From Patella vulgata (taxonomy: Eukaryota > Mollusca > Gastropoda > Patellidae): DNA of 64,000 nucleotides. The stretch spans positions 82,362,767 through 82,426,766 of the forward strand of contig NC_065882.2 of assembly GCF_932274485.2 (NCBI RefSeq), in the 5' to 3' direction. The translations under genes were made by a program, and so were the position numbers. The notes under the pieces are model-generated. The model searched no databases, was not told the DNA's origin, and saw only the letters and a program-made list of their open reading frames with translations. The first letter of the stretch is position 1. The number at the start of each line of letters is the position of its first letter. Shown one piece after another: positions 48,010 through 59,600 of the stretch.

Positions 48010-48180
48010 TGCCGAGCTACTGTGATCAGAGTATGAATCTCCTGACTAGTCCCATTGATATTCCAAGAGGTTGTTTTTCCTTATGCCGTCTAAACCTTAC
48101 AGGGAGTAGCGATCCTGCCTTGTCGAGCTACTGTGATCAACGTTTGAATCTTCTGACTAGTCCCATTGATATTCCAAACA
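48010..48180. repeat. Two copies of a 110-bp unit
   Basis: CGAGCTACTGTGATCA and CTGACTAGTCCCATTGATAT occur in both copies (from about 48013 and 48123). Confidence 0.75.
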
Positions 48181-48229
48181 AGTGCAAGCCATCTTGTTAT
48201 TTTTTTTGGCTTAGTAAAGTTTAATTAAA

Positions 48230-49170
48230 ATTATATACCAAATCGTGTGATTTGCTTACTTATTAAGTAGGTAACGTGTGTTTTATCGTTTTTATTCATT
48301 AATCTGAAGATAAATCTAGCTATGAATATTTTGTCATTGTCAAGTATTCATTTGAATGCATCTAGGACCTTTGTTATCAATCAAAAAGACGACGTAATAT
48401 ATTATATTACACAAGGATAAAGGTTTTTATCTGCTGTAAGCTTGGAGTTTTAATTGGATATTATATTTCATTGCTCGTCTAATTGAGTTATTGTGAGTTT
48501 AGTCAAAAGGTATTCACTATTATTAACGGATGGTGACATATTCTAGCATATATAGCAATGGCTGAAATGACTGAGTAGAAAACTAAGACGCAGGTGTTTG
48601 CGTATCAACTATTCACTTCTCTAAACAGGCTATATCTAAGTAACCAGATAGTGGGTGGACATTTCACAAACACAGCATGCAATTTAAATATACAATATGC
48701 AAGAGATAAATCTGCCTATTGCCGGTCTTTCTTAAGGTAACAGAATGGTGACGATGGCAGCATTTGGCCAGACTCGACTGGAAACATTTTACATCGATAT
48801 TTGCGCCTAACAAATACTTCTTTTAACATGTCCAGAAATTTGTATTAAAAAAAGAATAGGATAAAAGCATAGATTTCTAGCAATTTGAAACTGTGATTTT
48901 CAGTATATGACAATACAAGACGACATATTTGTATAAAATCGATGCATGACAGATGTGGAAAGATTTAACGTTCCTGTCTTCTATCATTGTCCTATATTTA
49001 TGTTGACTGAACACAAGGAATACCAATAATTCTTTAGATCGAGACACAGAGTGGTATTCAGCACTACAATCCAAAATATTTCCATATGCCTCAAATAAGT
49101 CTAATAAAAGGAGCAAAATCAAACTGGGTACCAAGTCAAACCTGGTAATTGCCATTACCATAAAAGTCAG
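48230..49170. other. Spacer, no feature recognised
   Basis: Contains at most a worn MITE-1 start near 48697 (TATGCAAGAGATAAATCTGC). No gene is seen. Confidence 0.4.
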
Positions 49171-49174
49171 AACC

Positions 49175-49504
49175 GATAAACTATTAATTAGACATGTATT
49201 AACAAAACACGACCATAATCGACTCTCGGTGGCATCGGATATTCGAGATTTTAACTAGATTAAAACGGTTCGCCATTTAAAAATGAAATTTAAAAATGGG
49301 AAATCGAGGCTAAGACCCGATTGTACCAGTGCCCTGGTTATTACTGTGCACACATCTGGTCAAAACTAAAAACAATGATAAGTTGGCTAAGAATGAAGTA
49401 ATTTGAATGAAATTTTCAATATTTTCTTTTTTTATCATGTATTTTTAATTATTATAGCAAGAATGGCCAACTCTTTATTAAATTCGTAACTAATGTATCT
49501 TTAA
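49175..49504 (+). repeat. MITE-1 copy, right part
   Basis: Shows CTATTAATTAGACATGTATT, CATAATCGACTCTCGGTGGC, TTATAGCAAGAATGGCC and the AATGTATCTTTAA end. Confidence 0.65.
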
Positions 49505-50082
49505 GTATGTTTGATGTCAATACTTTCCGAAATTAAAAAAAAAATCACTTGAAAAATCATTTAAAAAATAAATATATTAACTATTTCAGTTGCATTAAAT
49601 TTTTACACAAATACTTATAAGTTTATGTTGCAATTTTAAATATTATTACATTAACGGACTCAATGTTATAAAATATTAAGATTTCGTTTTTGGAGGTTAA
49701 TTGATCACAATCGGAAAATCGTGCTTGTGGTCACAACTTCTATTCCTATTATTCATAAAATCTTCGAAATTCCCCAACTTCACTGTCTTTGATAATTTCA
49801 TTCGAACAGAGACTTCGCGGATGTCAACCCTTACATGCCAGGCTGGTAGAAGAACTTCAAAAAATACCTGAACTTGGGAAAAACTCCGAAACAAATGATT
49901 CTTGTTTTTTATGAAAGGTATACATGCAAACAACTTCAGAAAAAAAATATCACAAAAATCGGCCTAAGGCAAACACAGTTACACACGTTCTAGTTTTGGT
50001 ACCAGTTCGACTTCTAAAATCCACTCTTCACACTTTTCTTCACATCTTTTGGTAGCGGGCGATAACTCTGAGTGAAGCTGCA

Positions 50083-50379
50083 TTGATATCCCGTTTGTTA
50101 ACTAAACTGGTCGGAAATGTTACCCGTGAAATTACTAATGGGAGTTTAAATGGTGAAGAGATTGGTGAAATGAAACAGTCGGTATCTCAAAACCTCGCTC
50201 GCACGCCAATCGAGAACATCGAAACATTGGATACAATATTTACAGTACGTTGGATATATAAATATCTTTGTCACAGCAAAAAGATAATCGGATTGATTGG
50301 GAGGGTCATCGATGAGATAAAGTGTCAAACGAACGGACTTGCGAATCACGACGAAGCCCACTCACGAGCGTCAAAGTAG
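50083..50379 (+). other. 98-codon open frame, unrecognised
   Basis: It encodes MISRLLTKLVGNVTREITNG and a basic middle part. Its 3' end overlaps a dispersed repeat that returns near 50520-50640. Coding status is doubtful. Confidence 0.2.
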
Positions 50380-50839
50380 GGAGTCCTCCCCCAGAAAATT
50401 TTGAAAAATAGACTGCCGGAAATGCTGTCTTACAGTATTCTGTCAGGCACCGATCGTCGAGATAAATAGATCTGCCCAGATACCTTTCGTCGCCTGATCA
50501 CTAGTTTATCCGACTAGAGAACGGACTTGCGAACCTCAACGAATTCCCCTTGTGAGCGCCAAAGTAGCGAGTCTATTGGGGACCTCGCCAAGAAAATTTT
50601 GAAAAATAGACTGTCGGAAATGCTCTACAACATGCAAGTTTATGACTGAGTGGGGATGTGGGATTTATTCACCGTAGAAGGTATTTATTACCGAAACGTA
50701 TCACAAATACTTTTTTTTATTTTCTAAAATTATTGGGGGGGGGGCGGGGCAAATAGAGGGCAGACCAGATTAACGGGGGGGGGGGGGGACAAATGCGCCG
50801 CCACTGATGGCAGAGGATTGGCTGAAATGGTAGTATACC

Positions 50840-51770
50840 ATGCATGTACTTGCGACAATACGTGATGCGACATGCCGAAATGGGAAATGCCCGCCGGGAG
50901 AAAGATCAACGATCGGGAGAAAAATTGCTTCCTGGATGGAATTCAATGACCTGTTTCACGCTGGGACAGTTGAATTGCGTTGTATATCACCCGGCATAGT
51001 GGCGACAGAAAGAGACAAAATAAATTGTGATGCAGCTGAAGAAGTGTGGAAAAGTATTCATTTGAAGATGACAGTCAGTCCATGTTAATCCAACTGTTAT
51101 GTTCTTACGCTGTACAATCCTTGCCGAACGACACAATGTGGATGCTTTTCGATTCTTCGCCCATGAAATGAATCCCATTCCGACCAGTTTCTTCTAGGGC
51201 GGTTTTATGCGCAAGTCTGTGAAGTCCGATTTAGCTAAATACATGGAAAAAGACCTCGAAAACATATTTAACGATAAACTATTCAGAAAAAACTGCATAT
51301 TTGTTGTAGATGGTGTCTGGCTCCTTCATCAAATGCGGTGGAAAAACGATTCCTACCAAGATCTCGTTGAGAGTTACAACAAATTCATGTATCCGAAATA
51401 TGGTAATGCTTGTTTTTGATGACCACGCTGTTAATTCTGTAAAAAAAAACACAAACATAAGCGCAGAAGTGACAAAATGGCACCCAGTATAAATATCTAT
51501 CATAACAAAGAGGAAATCGGAGGACCTGGAAAAAACCCACGAGGTTTTTACAGGCAACCCTACTCCGTGTCACGTACAACCGGTGAACTGTTACGATTAA
51601 GTGAAGAAATGAAGGTGTGTGTGGTAGCAGAGGACACTGATATACCCGTTGTTCTGTTTTATCACTGGGATCCTCATATAGCTGAAATTTACGTCCAGAA
51701 GGAACATCGGGGAGCCAGGACTATTTTGTACTATTTACCAGTGCCGGATTGGTTGGCCGAAGGACCACCT
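50840..51770 (+). pseudogene. Decayed copy of an uncharacterised conserved gene
   Basis: Pieces of one protein lie in more than one frame: EEVWKSIHLKM, then LAKYMEKDLENIFND and FVVDGVWLLHQMRWKNDSYQ, then LVFDDHAVNSVKKN, then LLRLSEEMKVCVVAEDTDIP and VVLFYHWDPHIAEIYVQKE. From memory these resemble a widespread metazoan family of unknown function with a possible PIN-nuclease-like core (DG...VFD...EDTD). A SINE-A fragment is lodged within. At least one frameshift breaks it. Confidence 0.45.
51516..51583 (-). repeat. SINE-A fragment inside coding relic
   Basis: Blocks GGAGGACCTGGAAAAAACCC and GTGTCACGTACAACCGG match the SINE-A body; both borders run straight into the coding relic. Confidence 0.75.
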
Positions 51771-52074
51771 GTCAAGTCATTGACCAAGGCCCACTCTAGT
51801 ATGCGCCGAAGGCGTGTCACGAGCGCGCCGAAGGCGTGCGAGCGTCCGAGGGGGTCTGGGGGGTTCCCCCCCCCCCCGCCTGAAAATTTTGAAAATTGAC
51901 AACTGCAAACCCATTTTCCAAGCATTTCAGAAGAAGGAAAAGTTTGGATTTCCTGAACTAAATAGGGGTTAAAAGATGAATTACATGGTTCTCGGTATAA
52001 TGAGGTCAAACTCATAAAGTTCTTTCCCTGTAGTACACTTCTTTTTTTGTGTTGTTTGTCAGTCATGTTTCCTA

Positions 52075-52195
52075 TCTTTTCTTTCTCCTGTCCTGTGTCC
52101 TGTCCTGTCCTCTCCTTCCTTCTTTCTTTTCTTTCCTCCCCCTCTCCTATCTTTCTCTTTTCTTTTTTCTTTTTCTTTTTTCTTTTTTCTTTATA
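52075..52195. repeat. Pyrimidine-rich low-complexity tract
   Basis: Nearly pure C/T, with CCTGT and TTTTCT repeats. Confidence 0.85.
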
Positions 52196-52399
52196 GGCTT
52201 AGGCCCACTTTTATTTAATGAGCTTAGGCTGCTTCTCTAACTTTCGGACAATCTGACTTCGGGCAGACGGGTAAAGTGAAAACAAAAAGTATTATTTCAT
52301 CTAGATGGCAAAATATAGTGTCAGGAATCTAATAAAACGCTAATTTTACTTTTCTTTTAATTGAATACCACGAATTTATACTGAATTGACTATGGATTA

Positions 52400-53830
52400 A
52401 AGCATTTCGTCTGGAGCCACTCCACATTGTGCGACATTTTTCGGGCATCGATTATTATTTGTGAATGCAGCTGCAACAGTCTGATTAGATGGTTGGAATT
52501 CAGGTCGGCATAGAGTGGGGTTTCGTTTGCAAACCGATTAGAAACTTTGAAGTTGCTTAATTCACGGGCTAGAGTTGCAGAAGAACGCATTTGCGGAGGT
52601 TAAATTTTCAAAATATTCTTGGGGAGCGCGAGTTCACCATACACCCCAACGATTGTCTGGTTGTTTGGGATTCAAATTAGTCTTTGGACTACATTGAAGT
52701 TGTTGTATTCACGGACTGGAATAGCATGAAAACGCGTTTGCTGCAGGTATTCAAATATTTATCGAGCTCGTACGCCTTTGCATCACGGGACTATTTTATA
52801 CATAAATTTATCTGATATTTCTAGAAATCTTGGTAAGAGGACACTGGTGATACGTGAAACACCCTTCATAAAAAGGCTTTTGGCCATCAAAACATTTAAA
52901 AGTCACGTCATAATCCAAATGTATAAAAAATGAATTTATTTATCGTTGATATTATACATACGTATACAATTTCACACATCGTCTTCTTTATATTATATAT
53001 TGTTATTGGCATACTTATTCAACAAGGACGTTACTTAAATATCTATTTCATTTTTACACATGTGACGGCGTTAAGGAACATAAAAGGTCTGTCTATTCAT
53101 TTTATTCGTGCAAATCAGTGAGGTATTACAATAGTTATATAGAAAAAGGATAGTCTCCCGCTATCACGATTCGCACCAGGAAAACGCGTTTGCGGCCGTC
53201 AATCTTTCCAAATTTTCTTCTTTTTATTTCGGGGTGGGGGGTCCTACACGGCACCGTCGTCTGCATTTCAGGTTCTGCCACCCCCTACCCAACTTCCATC
53301 GAGTCCGTACGCCTGTGTAAGTCTTCGCTATAACAAATACCAAGTGATGGTACCGATTCCCAAAAGATTGAACCTGAAGGATTACCACCGACTGAGAGGG
53401 CAGCATACTATCATTCGTTACGTGTCCACTTTCAAATTATTTTATGGGATAAACTTGACCATTCATATCTAGATTCTCAACATTGGGATGTCCAATTAAG
53501 GGAAAGTTTTTCAGTCCAGTTATGACCAACATCGCTGTGGCAAATGATAACATTCTAAAGTTCATAAGATGTACCTGTAGACTTAGTTGTAGTAGTAACG
53601 CCGGGTCGTAAAAAACGGATTAAAATGTGTTTCTGCGTGTAGTGGATACGAAGGACTATCTTGTAACAATAGACTCGAGACGTCTTTTGGTCTTTAAACG
53701 GTGGCACCGAGTAGCCGAACTCAAAATTATATAATAAATATATTAAAAATTATGTTGTTCAGTTTGGTTGCGTAAAGTTGAGAATAACTTAAATATGCAT
53801 TGTTACAAGCATCATTCATATTGAGATCCG
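52400..53830. other. Spacer with degenerate repeats
   Basis: Three loosely similar stretches (52580-52640, 52720-52780, 53160-53240) share AACGCGTTTGC and TCAAATTTTC-type blocks. No gene is recognised. Confidence 0.4.
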
Positions 53831-53989
53831 ATATCAAAACTCAATCGGTCGTAAAAAAAACAATTGCCCAAGGTAGATTGCGGTGGATTTGTTTTCCTAT
53901 TCATACCTCCTACAAAAAACAAAAAAAAAACAAAAAAAATATTTGTTTCGAATTTTTCCCCCAGGTTCGAGGGTCACCTACCAGTTATT

Positions 53990-54330
53990 TAAAATTACTA
54001 AGAAATCCTATTTAGTCAATTAAAGAAATTGATATCTAAATTTATCGAAAGTCAAAGTACATGTCTTAGCGAAAAAGAACAATATTATTTGAATAACTAT
54101 GAGCCAAGAACGGTATATTTTTTATGGGTTACCAAAGTACATAAAGGCACACAAATATAGATTGAAATAAAGAATAACAGATCAGCTCTAATTTATATAT
54201 ATAGAAAACCCTACAGATTTAAAATTTAGATCAATTGTGGGAGTTTCTCACAGACTTACACAATGCTCAGTAATTTCCTTGATATCCTATTTAGTTTTAT
54301 GTGTCCGAACATGTATAATTTATAATATTA
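53990..54330 (+). mobile_element. Penelope-like retroelement relic
   Basis: Pieces such as YYLNNYEPRTVYF, VTKVHKGT and VSHRLTQC recall the palm/finger part of Penelope-type reverse transcriptases (..PKIHK..RPIVSG..LS.F.D). The relic is short, broken in several places and looks old. Family assignment is tentative. Confidence 0.45.
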
Positions 54331-54493
54331 GAGAAGACAGGTATAGTATTTGAGTCTATATTCTTGTTCACCTATTGAAATCAAAGCGGCATGTTTAAGA
54401 TCACTGGAGCGGCGTGCATCTAAGTTGTGAAGTATGCAAGTCACATTCAAAGTTATTTTATATTTGTGTCTTAAAGGCTTCTATTTGGTTAAA

Positions 54494-54880
54494 CATACAT
54501 TATGCAAGAGCTAAATCTTCCTACTGAAAGTCTTTCTTTAGGCCTGAAATGTTTTCTAAATTATTAATTAGACATTAATTAACTTATCCAGGCCATAATA
54601 AACTCTCAATGGCATTGAATTTCTCAGATATTAAATATATTAGCTTGATTTAAGCTAAACATGAAGGAGCGAGACTTAGCTTCGAACAACCAGTACGGTG
54701 GTTAAAATTATTGTACACCTCTTGTCAAACCTTCAAAGGCTAATATCTTCGCTCGCAATAGAGTAATTTGAATGAAATTTTCAAATTATTCATTTTGCGT
54801 TATCTATTTTCGAACTTATATAGCAAGAATGGCTAGCTCTTAACCTAAATCTTAGAAAATGTATATTTAAGTAAAGTTTT
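54494..54880 (+). repeat. MITE-1 copy
   Basis: TTAAACATACATTATGCAAG start, all central blocks, and an AAAATGTATATTTAAG end. Confidence 0.75.
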
Positions 54881-54904
54881 TATTCTGTAACAGTGGGTTA
54901 AATT

Positions 54905-55055
54905 AGAGAGATGTGGTCATTTCGGGATTAAATGGTTCAACTTTATTTCAATAATTCGTTGCGCGTAGGGGTTCTTTAGCAGTGGGAGGAAAACGGAGGA
55001 CCCGGAGAAAACCCCCGAGGTTGGACTGTCGACCCTACTTTTTGTCACGTACAAC
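54905..55055 (-). repeat. SINE-A fragment
   Basis: Minus strand body (CCCGGAGAAAACCCCCGAGG) without the tRNA-like head. Confidence 0.7.
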
Positions 55056-55064
55056 AATAATTGT

Positions 55065-55620
55065 GGTAATAATATTTGATTTATATAGCGCCAACAATTC
55101 AACTTAGCGAGTTGCTCTCGGGCGCTTTACATAAGTACAACCTATATAAAATTACAACAATCACATCACATTAATCCATAAAAAAGGCATAAACAAAAAA
55201 CGGAGAACATTATTTAGTACACATGGTAAAAGTCTGACACAAACACAGCTAGAACCGTATTCAATCAGTTGTATATTTGATTAAAAAGTTCGGTTTTGGG
55301 ATACTTTTTAAAACCTTTAATAGAATTTACGCTTTTGGTTTCGTTTGATATTGACTGCGAAAGATCTATCACCGGAGTTGGGTTTTGAAAAACAGTTTAA
55401 TTAAGAGGTTGTCTGGTCGTGATCGAAGGGTTCTGCAAGGTTTATTGGTGTTGAGAGGGTCTCTAAGGTATTGAGTATCGTCATTTAGAGCAGAATACGT
55501 ATTAGACAGTATTGGTGTCATCTGTTCATTTGGTTTAGTCTTGGTTATGCTCTGGGCTGCTTTATTTTGAAGTTTCTGGAGTCATTTGTTTTTATTTTCA
55601 GATAGATTGTACAACAGTCC
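55065..55620. repeat. Dispersed repeat with TATAGCGCC...GCGCTTTACA start
   Basis: TTTATATAGCGCCAACAATT and GGGCGCTTTACATAAG form a motif common in marine invertebrate repeats. The rest is unplaced. Confidence 0.45.
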
Positions 55621-56026
55621 CAAAATGACATAGTCTCTCTCTTTCTTTCATTTCTAAATAAACTAACAGATTTAATTAATGAACGATAAATTATCATGAT
55701 ATGTAATAAAATGTAGAATTATAAGAAAATCTCGTCTGACGGGGTTGATTGGTCATAAATGGATTATCTTACTATTCATCACTAATCATAGACTGAGTCC
55801 AATTGTCACCCATCGCTTCCCTGTAACTCAACCAAATCAAGAACGATCGACATGAAACTTGGCATGCTTGTTCCTTGATCAATTGCGCATCGATTGCAGT
55901 TTCGATTTTGATATGACGTCACAATTTCAACGTATTTATTATTTTTCTTAGGTTGAAGATGCAATATGATTTTCCCTCATTTGTCCAAAGTTATAATTCT
56001 ATCAACGGTACTACACACTATATCAG

Positions 56027-56312
56027 GTAAGTATATGTATAGCATTACTATATTAGGTAAGTATATAGCATCACTATATTAGATAAGTATATGTATATAG
56101 CATCACTATATAAGGTAAGTATATGTATATAGCAACACAATATAGGTAAGTATATGTATAGCATCACTATATTAGGTAAGTATATGTATAGTATCACTAT
56201 ATTAGGTAAGTATATGTATAACATCAGTATATTAGGTAAGTATATGTATAGTATCACTATATTAGGTAAGTATATGTATAACATCACTATATTAGGTAAG
56301 TATATGTATAGC
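56027..56312. repeat. 30-bp minisatellite built on a 5' splice-site consensus
   Basis: The unit is GTAAGTATATGTATAGCATC plus ACTATATTAG. Ten units; nine carry AGGTAAGTAT, an ideal U1 match. It lies just upstream of the first recognised exon of gene 2. Confidence 0.9.
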
Positions 56313-56530
56313 ATCATATTGAACTTATTCATTAAGATATACTTTATAATAGTTTGATATAAATCTTATCAAAGTCCAAGTTAATAACCATAATTTATAT
56401 AAGTTTGATGTAAATCTTATCAAAGTACAAGTTAATAATTGAAAATAAATCTAGAGTTATATCTAAAGATATCAATACTGTCAACCATACCTAAACAATG
56501 ACATAATTTATTCACACTTTTGTTTAACAG

Positions 56531-56647
56531 CATTAGATGTGTGTAGAGATACAATCAACAGCAACTGTCAATCATGTGATAATACTGTATATCCTATAGA
56601 TGACGTAAATAGACAGAACTGTATGAGGTCATGTGGTGTTTGTACAG
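56531..56647 (+). CDS. Gene 2 exon: ShK-like cysteine module
   Basis: It encodes LDVCRDTINSNCQSC and ends NRQNCMRSCGVCTG, six cysteines in ShKT-domain order with the closing C-x3-C-x2-C. Phase 1 to 1, 117 bases. ShKT modules occur in many secreted and receptor proteins; nothing suggests a toxin role. Confidence 0.72.
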
Positions 56648-59600
56648 GTATTATTTTTTTTCTTAAAAATACAGTTTAATGGGGTTTAACGTCCACTCGA
56701 CACAAACTAGGTCATTTCGGGACTAACATATGGTTTTAATTTTATTTCAATAAATTCGAAACCATGCCAGTTGACTCAATGGCAGGCTTTATGTTACAGC
56801 ACGCACGTGCTAACCATTCGGCCATTCAACCCCCCTCTTTCTTTAAAGATTCTCTATGTAAGATTTAGTCCATAATAATAGTTCAAAAATAGAAAATCAC
56901 TTTATTTCGAGCGACATTATCACCGTTTGAATTTTATATTGTGGCATATATTGTTTATTATCATAACAACGAGACTTGTTATTCGAGACTTAGGCTCGCG
57001 TCGCCATTTTGAAGTCATATTTCATTAAATGGCGACCTGGTTTTAATCCATCTAAATCTCCACCACCCGATGCACTAGAGAGTTGATTATAGGCTTGGCA
57101 TGTGAATTCATGTTTATATAATAGTTGATATAACTTTTGAAGCCAAATTAAGCAATGAATCAATCACCACTACAGTTCTGTTTAGCACGATACAGGACGG
57201 GAGAGCCTGACAAGGAACGAAAAAATAAAATGCCGTGTACATAGAAACGTCGGTATCTGGAAAAATTTACCCCCATAGCAAAATCCCTACCCCCCCCCCC
57301 CCCTCTTCATTAGCCCAGTTGGTGTAGTAGAACGTTAAACCCCCATTCATGTATTTTAATTTTACTTATAAGAATATAAGTATTGTTTTTAAATCACATC
57401 TAGGAGGCTCAGGTTATCATTATATAATATAATTGTGATTCCAGCGATGAATCAAATTAGATAGGACACACTCTGCTGTAGATGGTAATATTGATAATAA
57501 GTACACTTACAAACAATGCTGGTGGTGACTGGTGGTGTGTTGTATTTGCATGTTGTATTTATTTATTATATGGTGTATTTTACAGACACAAACATTGCCC
57601 TTGACAAACCAACAGGACAGAGTTCAACATTTCTTTATGGATCATCATTTTCAAGTAATGCTGTAGATGGTAATACTGATAATGACTGGGGGAATGGTCA
57701 CTGTACACATACAAACAATAACAATGGTATTGACTGGTGGTGTGTTGATTTACAACAGATTTATAATATTGACAGAATCAAACTATTTAATAGAGATCAA
57801 TGTAAGTGTACATGTACATCAAATCAAGTCACAAGATTACATATCTGATGTCAAATATCACTTAGAAAGAACGTAACTACAGTCCATGATTGTTATACAA
57901 TATTTACTTTTAACAAAAGGCATGTTGCAGATCTTGTTCCGTGAAACAATATTGTGTTCCCTGGGATGTAATGGGTGATATGAATATATCCTTCGTATTT
58001 CCTGCGTGTCGTAAAAGGTCACTAAAATGATCCCTGTAATGGTGCAACGTGTTTGTCGTGTCGGTGCAGAGTGGAATTCTGGTGATTGAGTGAGGATTTG
58101 GCTTGCGAGTCCTTTCTCTGTAAGGGGGGTTGGATGGCTGAATGGTTTGCGTGCGCGCGCTGTATCATGAAGTCTGTCATTGAGTCGACTGGCGTGGTTT
58201 CGAATCCCCGGTTGTACATGGCAAAGGGTAGGGTCGCCTGTCCAACCTCGTGGGTTTTCTCTGGGGCCTCCGGTTTCCTCCTATGGCTAAAAACCCCTAC
58301 GCGCAAGCGAATTATGTAAATAAAATTAAACCATAGGTTAGTCCCGAAATGACCTAGTTTGTGTCGAGTGGACGTTAAACCCCATTTCTCTCTCTCTCTC
58401 TCTCTCCCTTTCTCTGTAACACATTACTTTGTTCTTGTATCCAGTCAGTTTTATTAGGAATTATTGAATAACTTTGTATCATTATATTATACAATTTATA
58501 TGTACCATATGAATTGGAAACAAACATAACGGATTACTGCATTAGTCTCTTCTGGAAGTCCCCATTAGTAAAGAAATGACAATTATAGTTTTGTTTTAAA
58601 CAACCTAGTTTTTATCATTCCCAGTTACATATTTTTTTAAAGTTCATGCTGGAATAACACGAAGCAGGATAAGTGTCCAAACCCGCTCTCTTACTGAAAC
58701 GATCATATAAACTAGTCCTCCACAGCCATAAAATGATTCTAAAAAATTTCCAAACTTCATGTTCCTTTGACGCTCAAATATACGATCAATTCGTTATGTT
58801 GTCTAACATGTACAAGGTATTGCAATAATATAAATTGTTATATAACATACTATTTAACATATTTAACAATGGTTATGGTTTGAAAGAGGGTAACAGAGGT
58901 TATAGCGAATATTTTATATTTTACAGTTCAAGGAAGATTGAGTGGGTTTGAGTTAAAGATAAGTTCTGTTGGTCAGTGTAATGAGTCAGGATTTATATCA
59001 GCTACATCATGTTATAAAGATACACCACCAACAACACAAGATATATATACAATAGATAGATGTAATCAACAACAATCTTTATCAGCTAGAACTGTTTTTG
59101 TCAGGGTTAATAATGATGAGGTGGTTTCGCTGTGTGAAGTTCAAATATTTACTGGTAAGATATGATAATACAACATATAACGTCATGTACTGGTAAAATA
59201 CAACTTATAACATCATCTACAATATTTTCTTGCAAGATATGATATATAACATCATCTACAATATTTACTGGCATAATACAACATATAACATCATCAACAA
59301 TATTTACTGGTTAAATACAACATGTAACATCATCTACTATATTTACTAGTATAATACAACATATCTATATATATATTTGAGACTGTCGTTTGTCTGTCTG
59401 TCTGTCTGTCTGTCTGTTCGGGGTTGGCGGCTACACTAGGTCTGCCCCGAGTCTGAAATTTGGGGTATAGGGGTAGCTCGGACCGGGGAGTAACATAGGC
59501 CAGGTGGCGTTAGTCTACCACTTCCGGTTTCGGAGTTATGACCCCCGAGCGAAGCCGGTCTGTTCGGGGTTGGCGGCTACAGTAGGTCTGCCCCAAGTCT

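Noticed and set aside
55960-56026. First coding exon of gene 2 ending at GTAAGTAT
   Set aside because: The ATG-initiated frame is open but not hydrophobic, so it does not look like a signal peptide, and the donor is part of the minisatellite.
57516-57600. Hydrophobic start MLVVTGGVLYLHVVFIYY as signal peptide of gene 2
   Set aside because: It lies in the intron and ghost exon just before a strong acceptor; the ShK exon upstream joins the lectin exon in phase.
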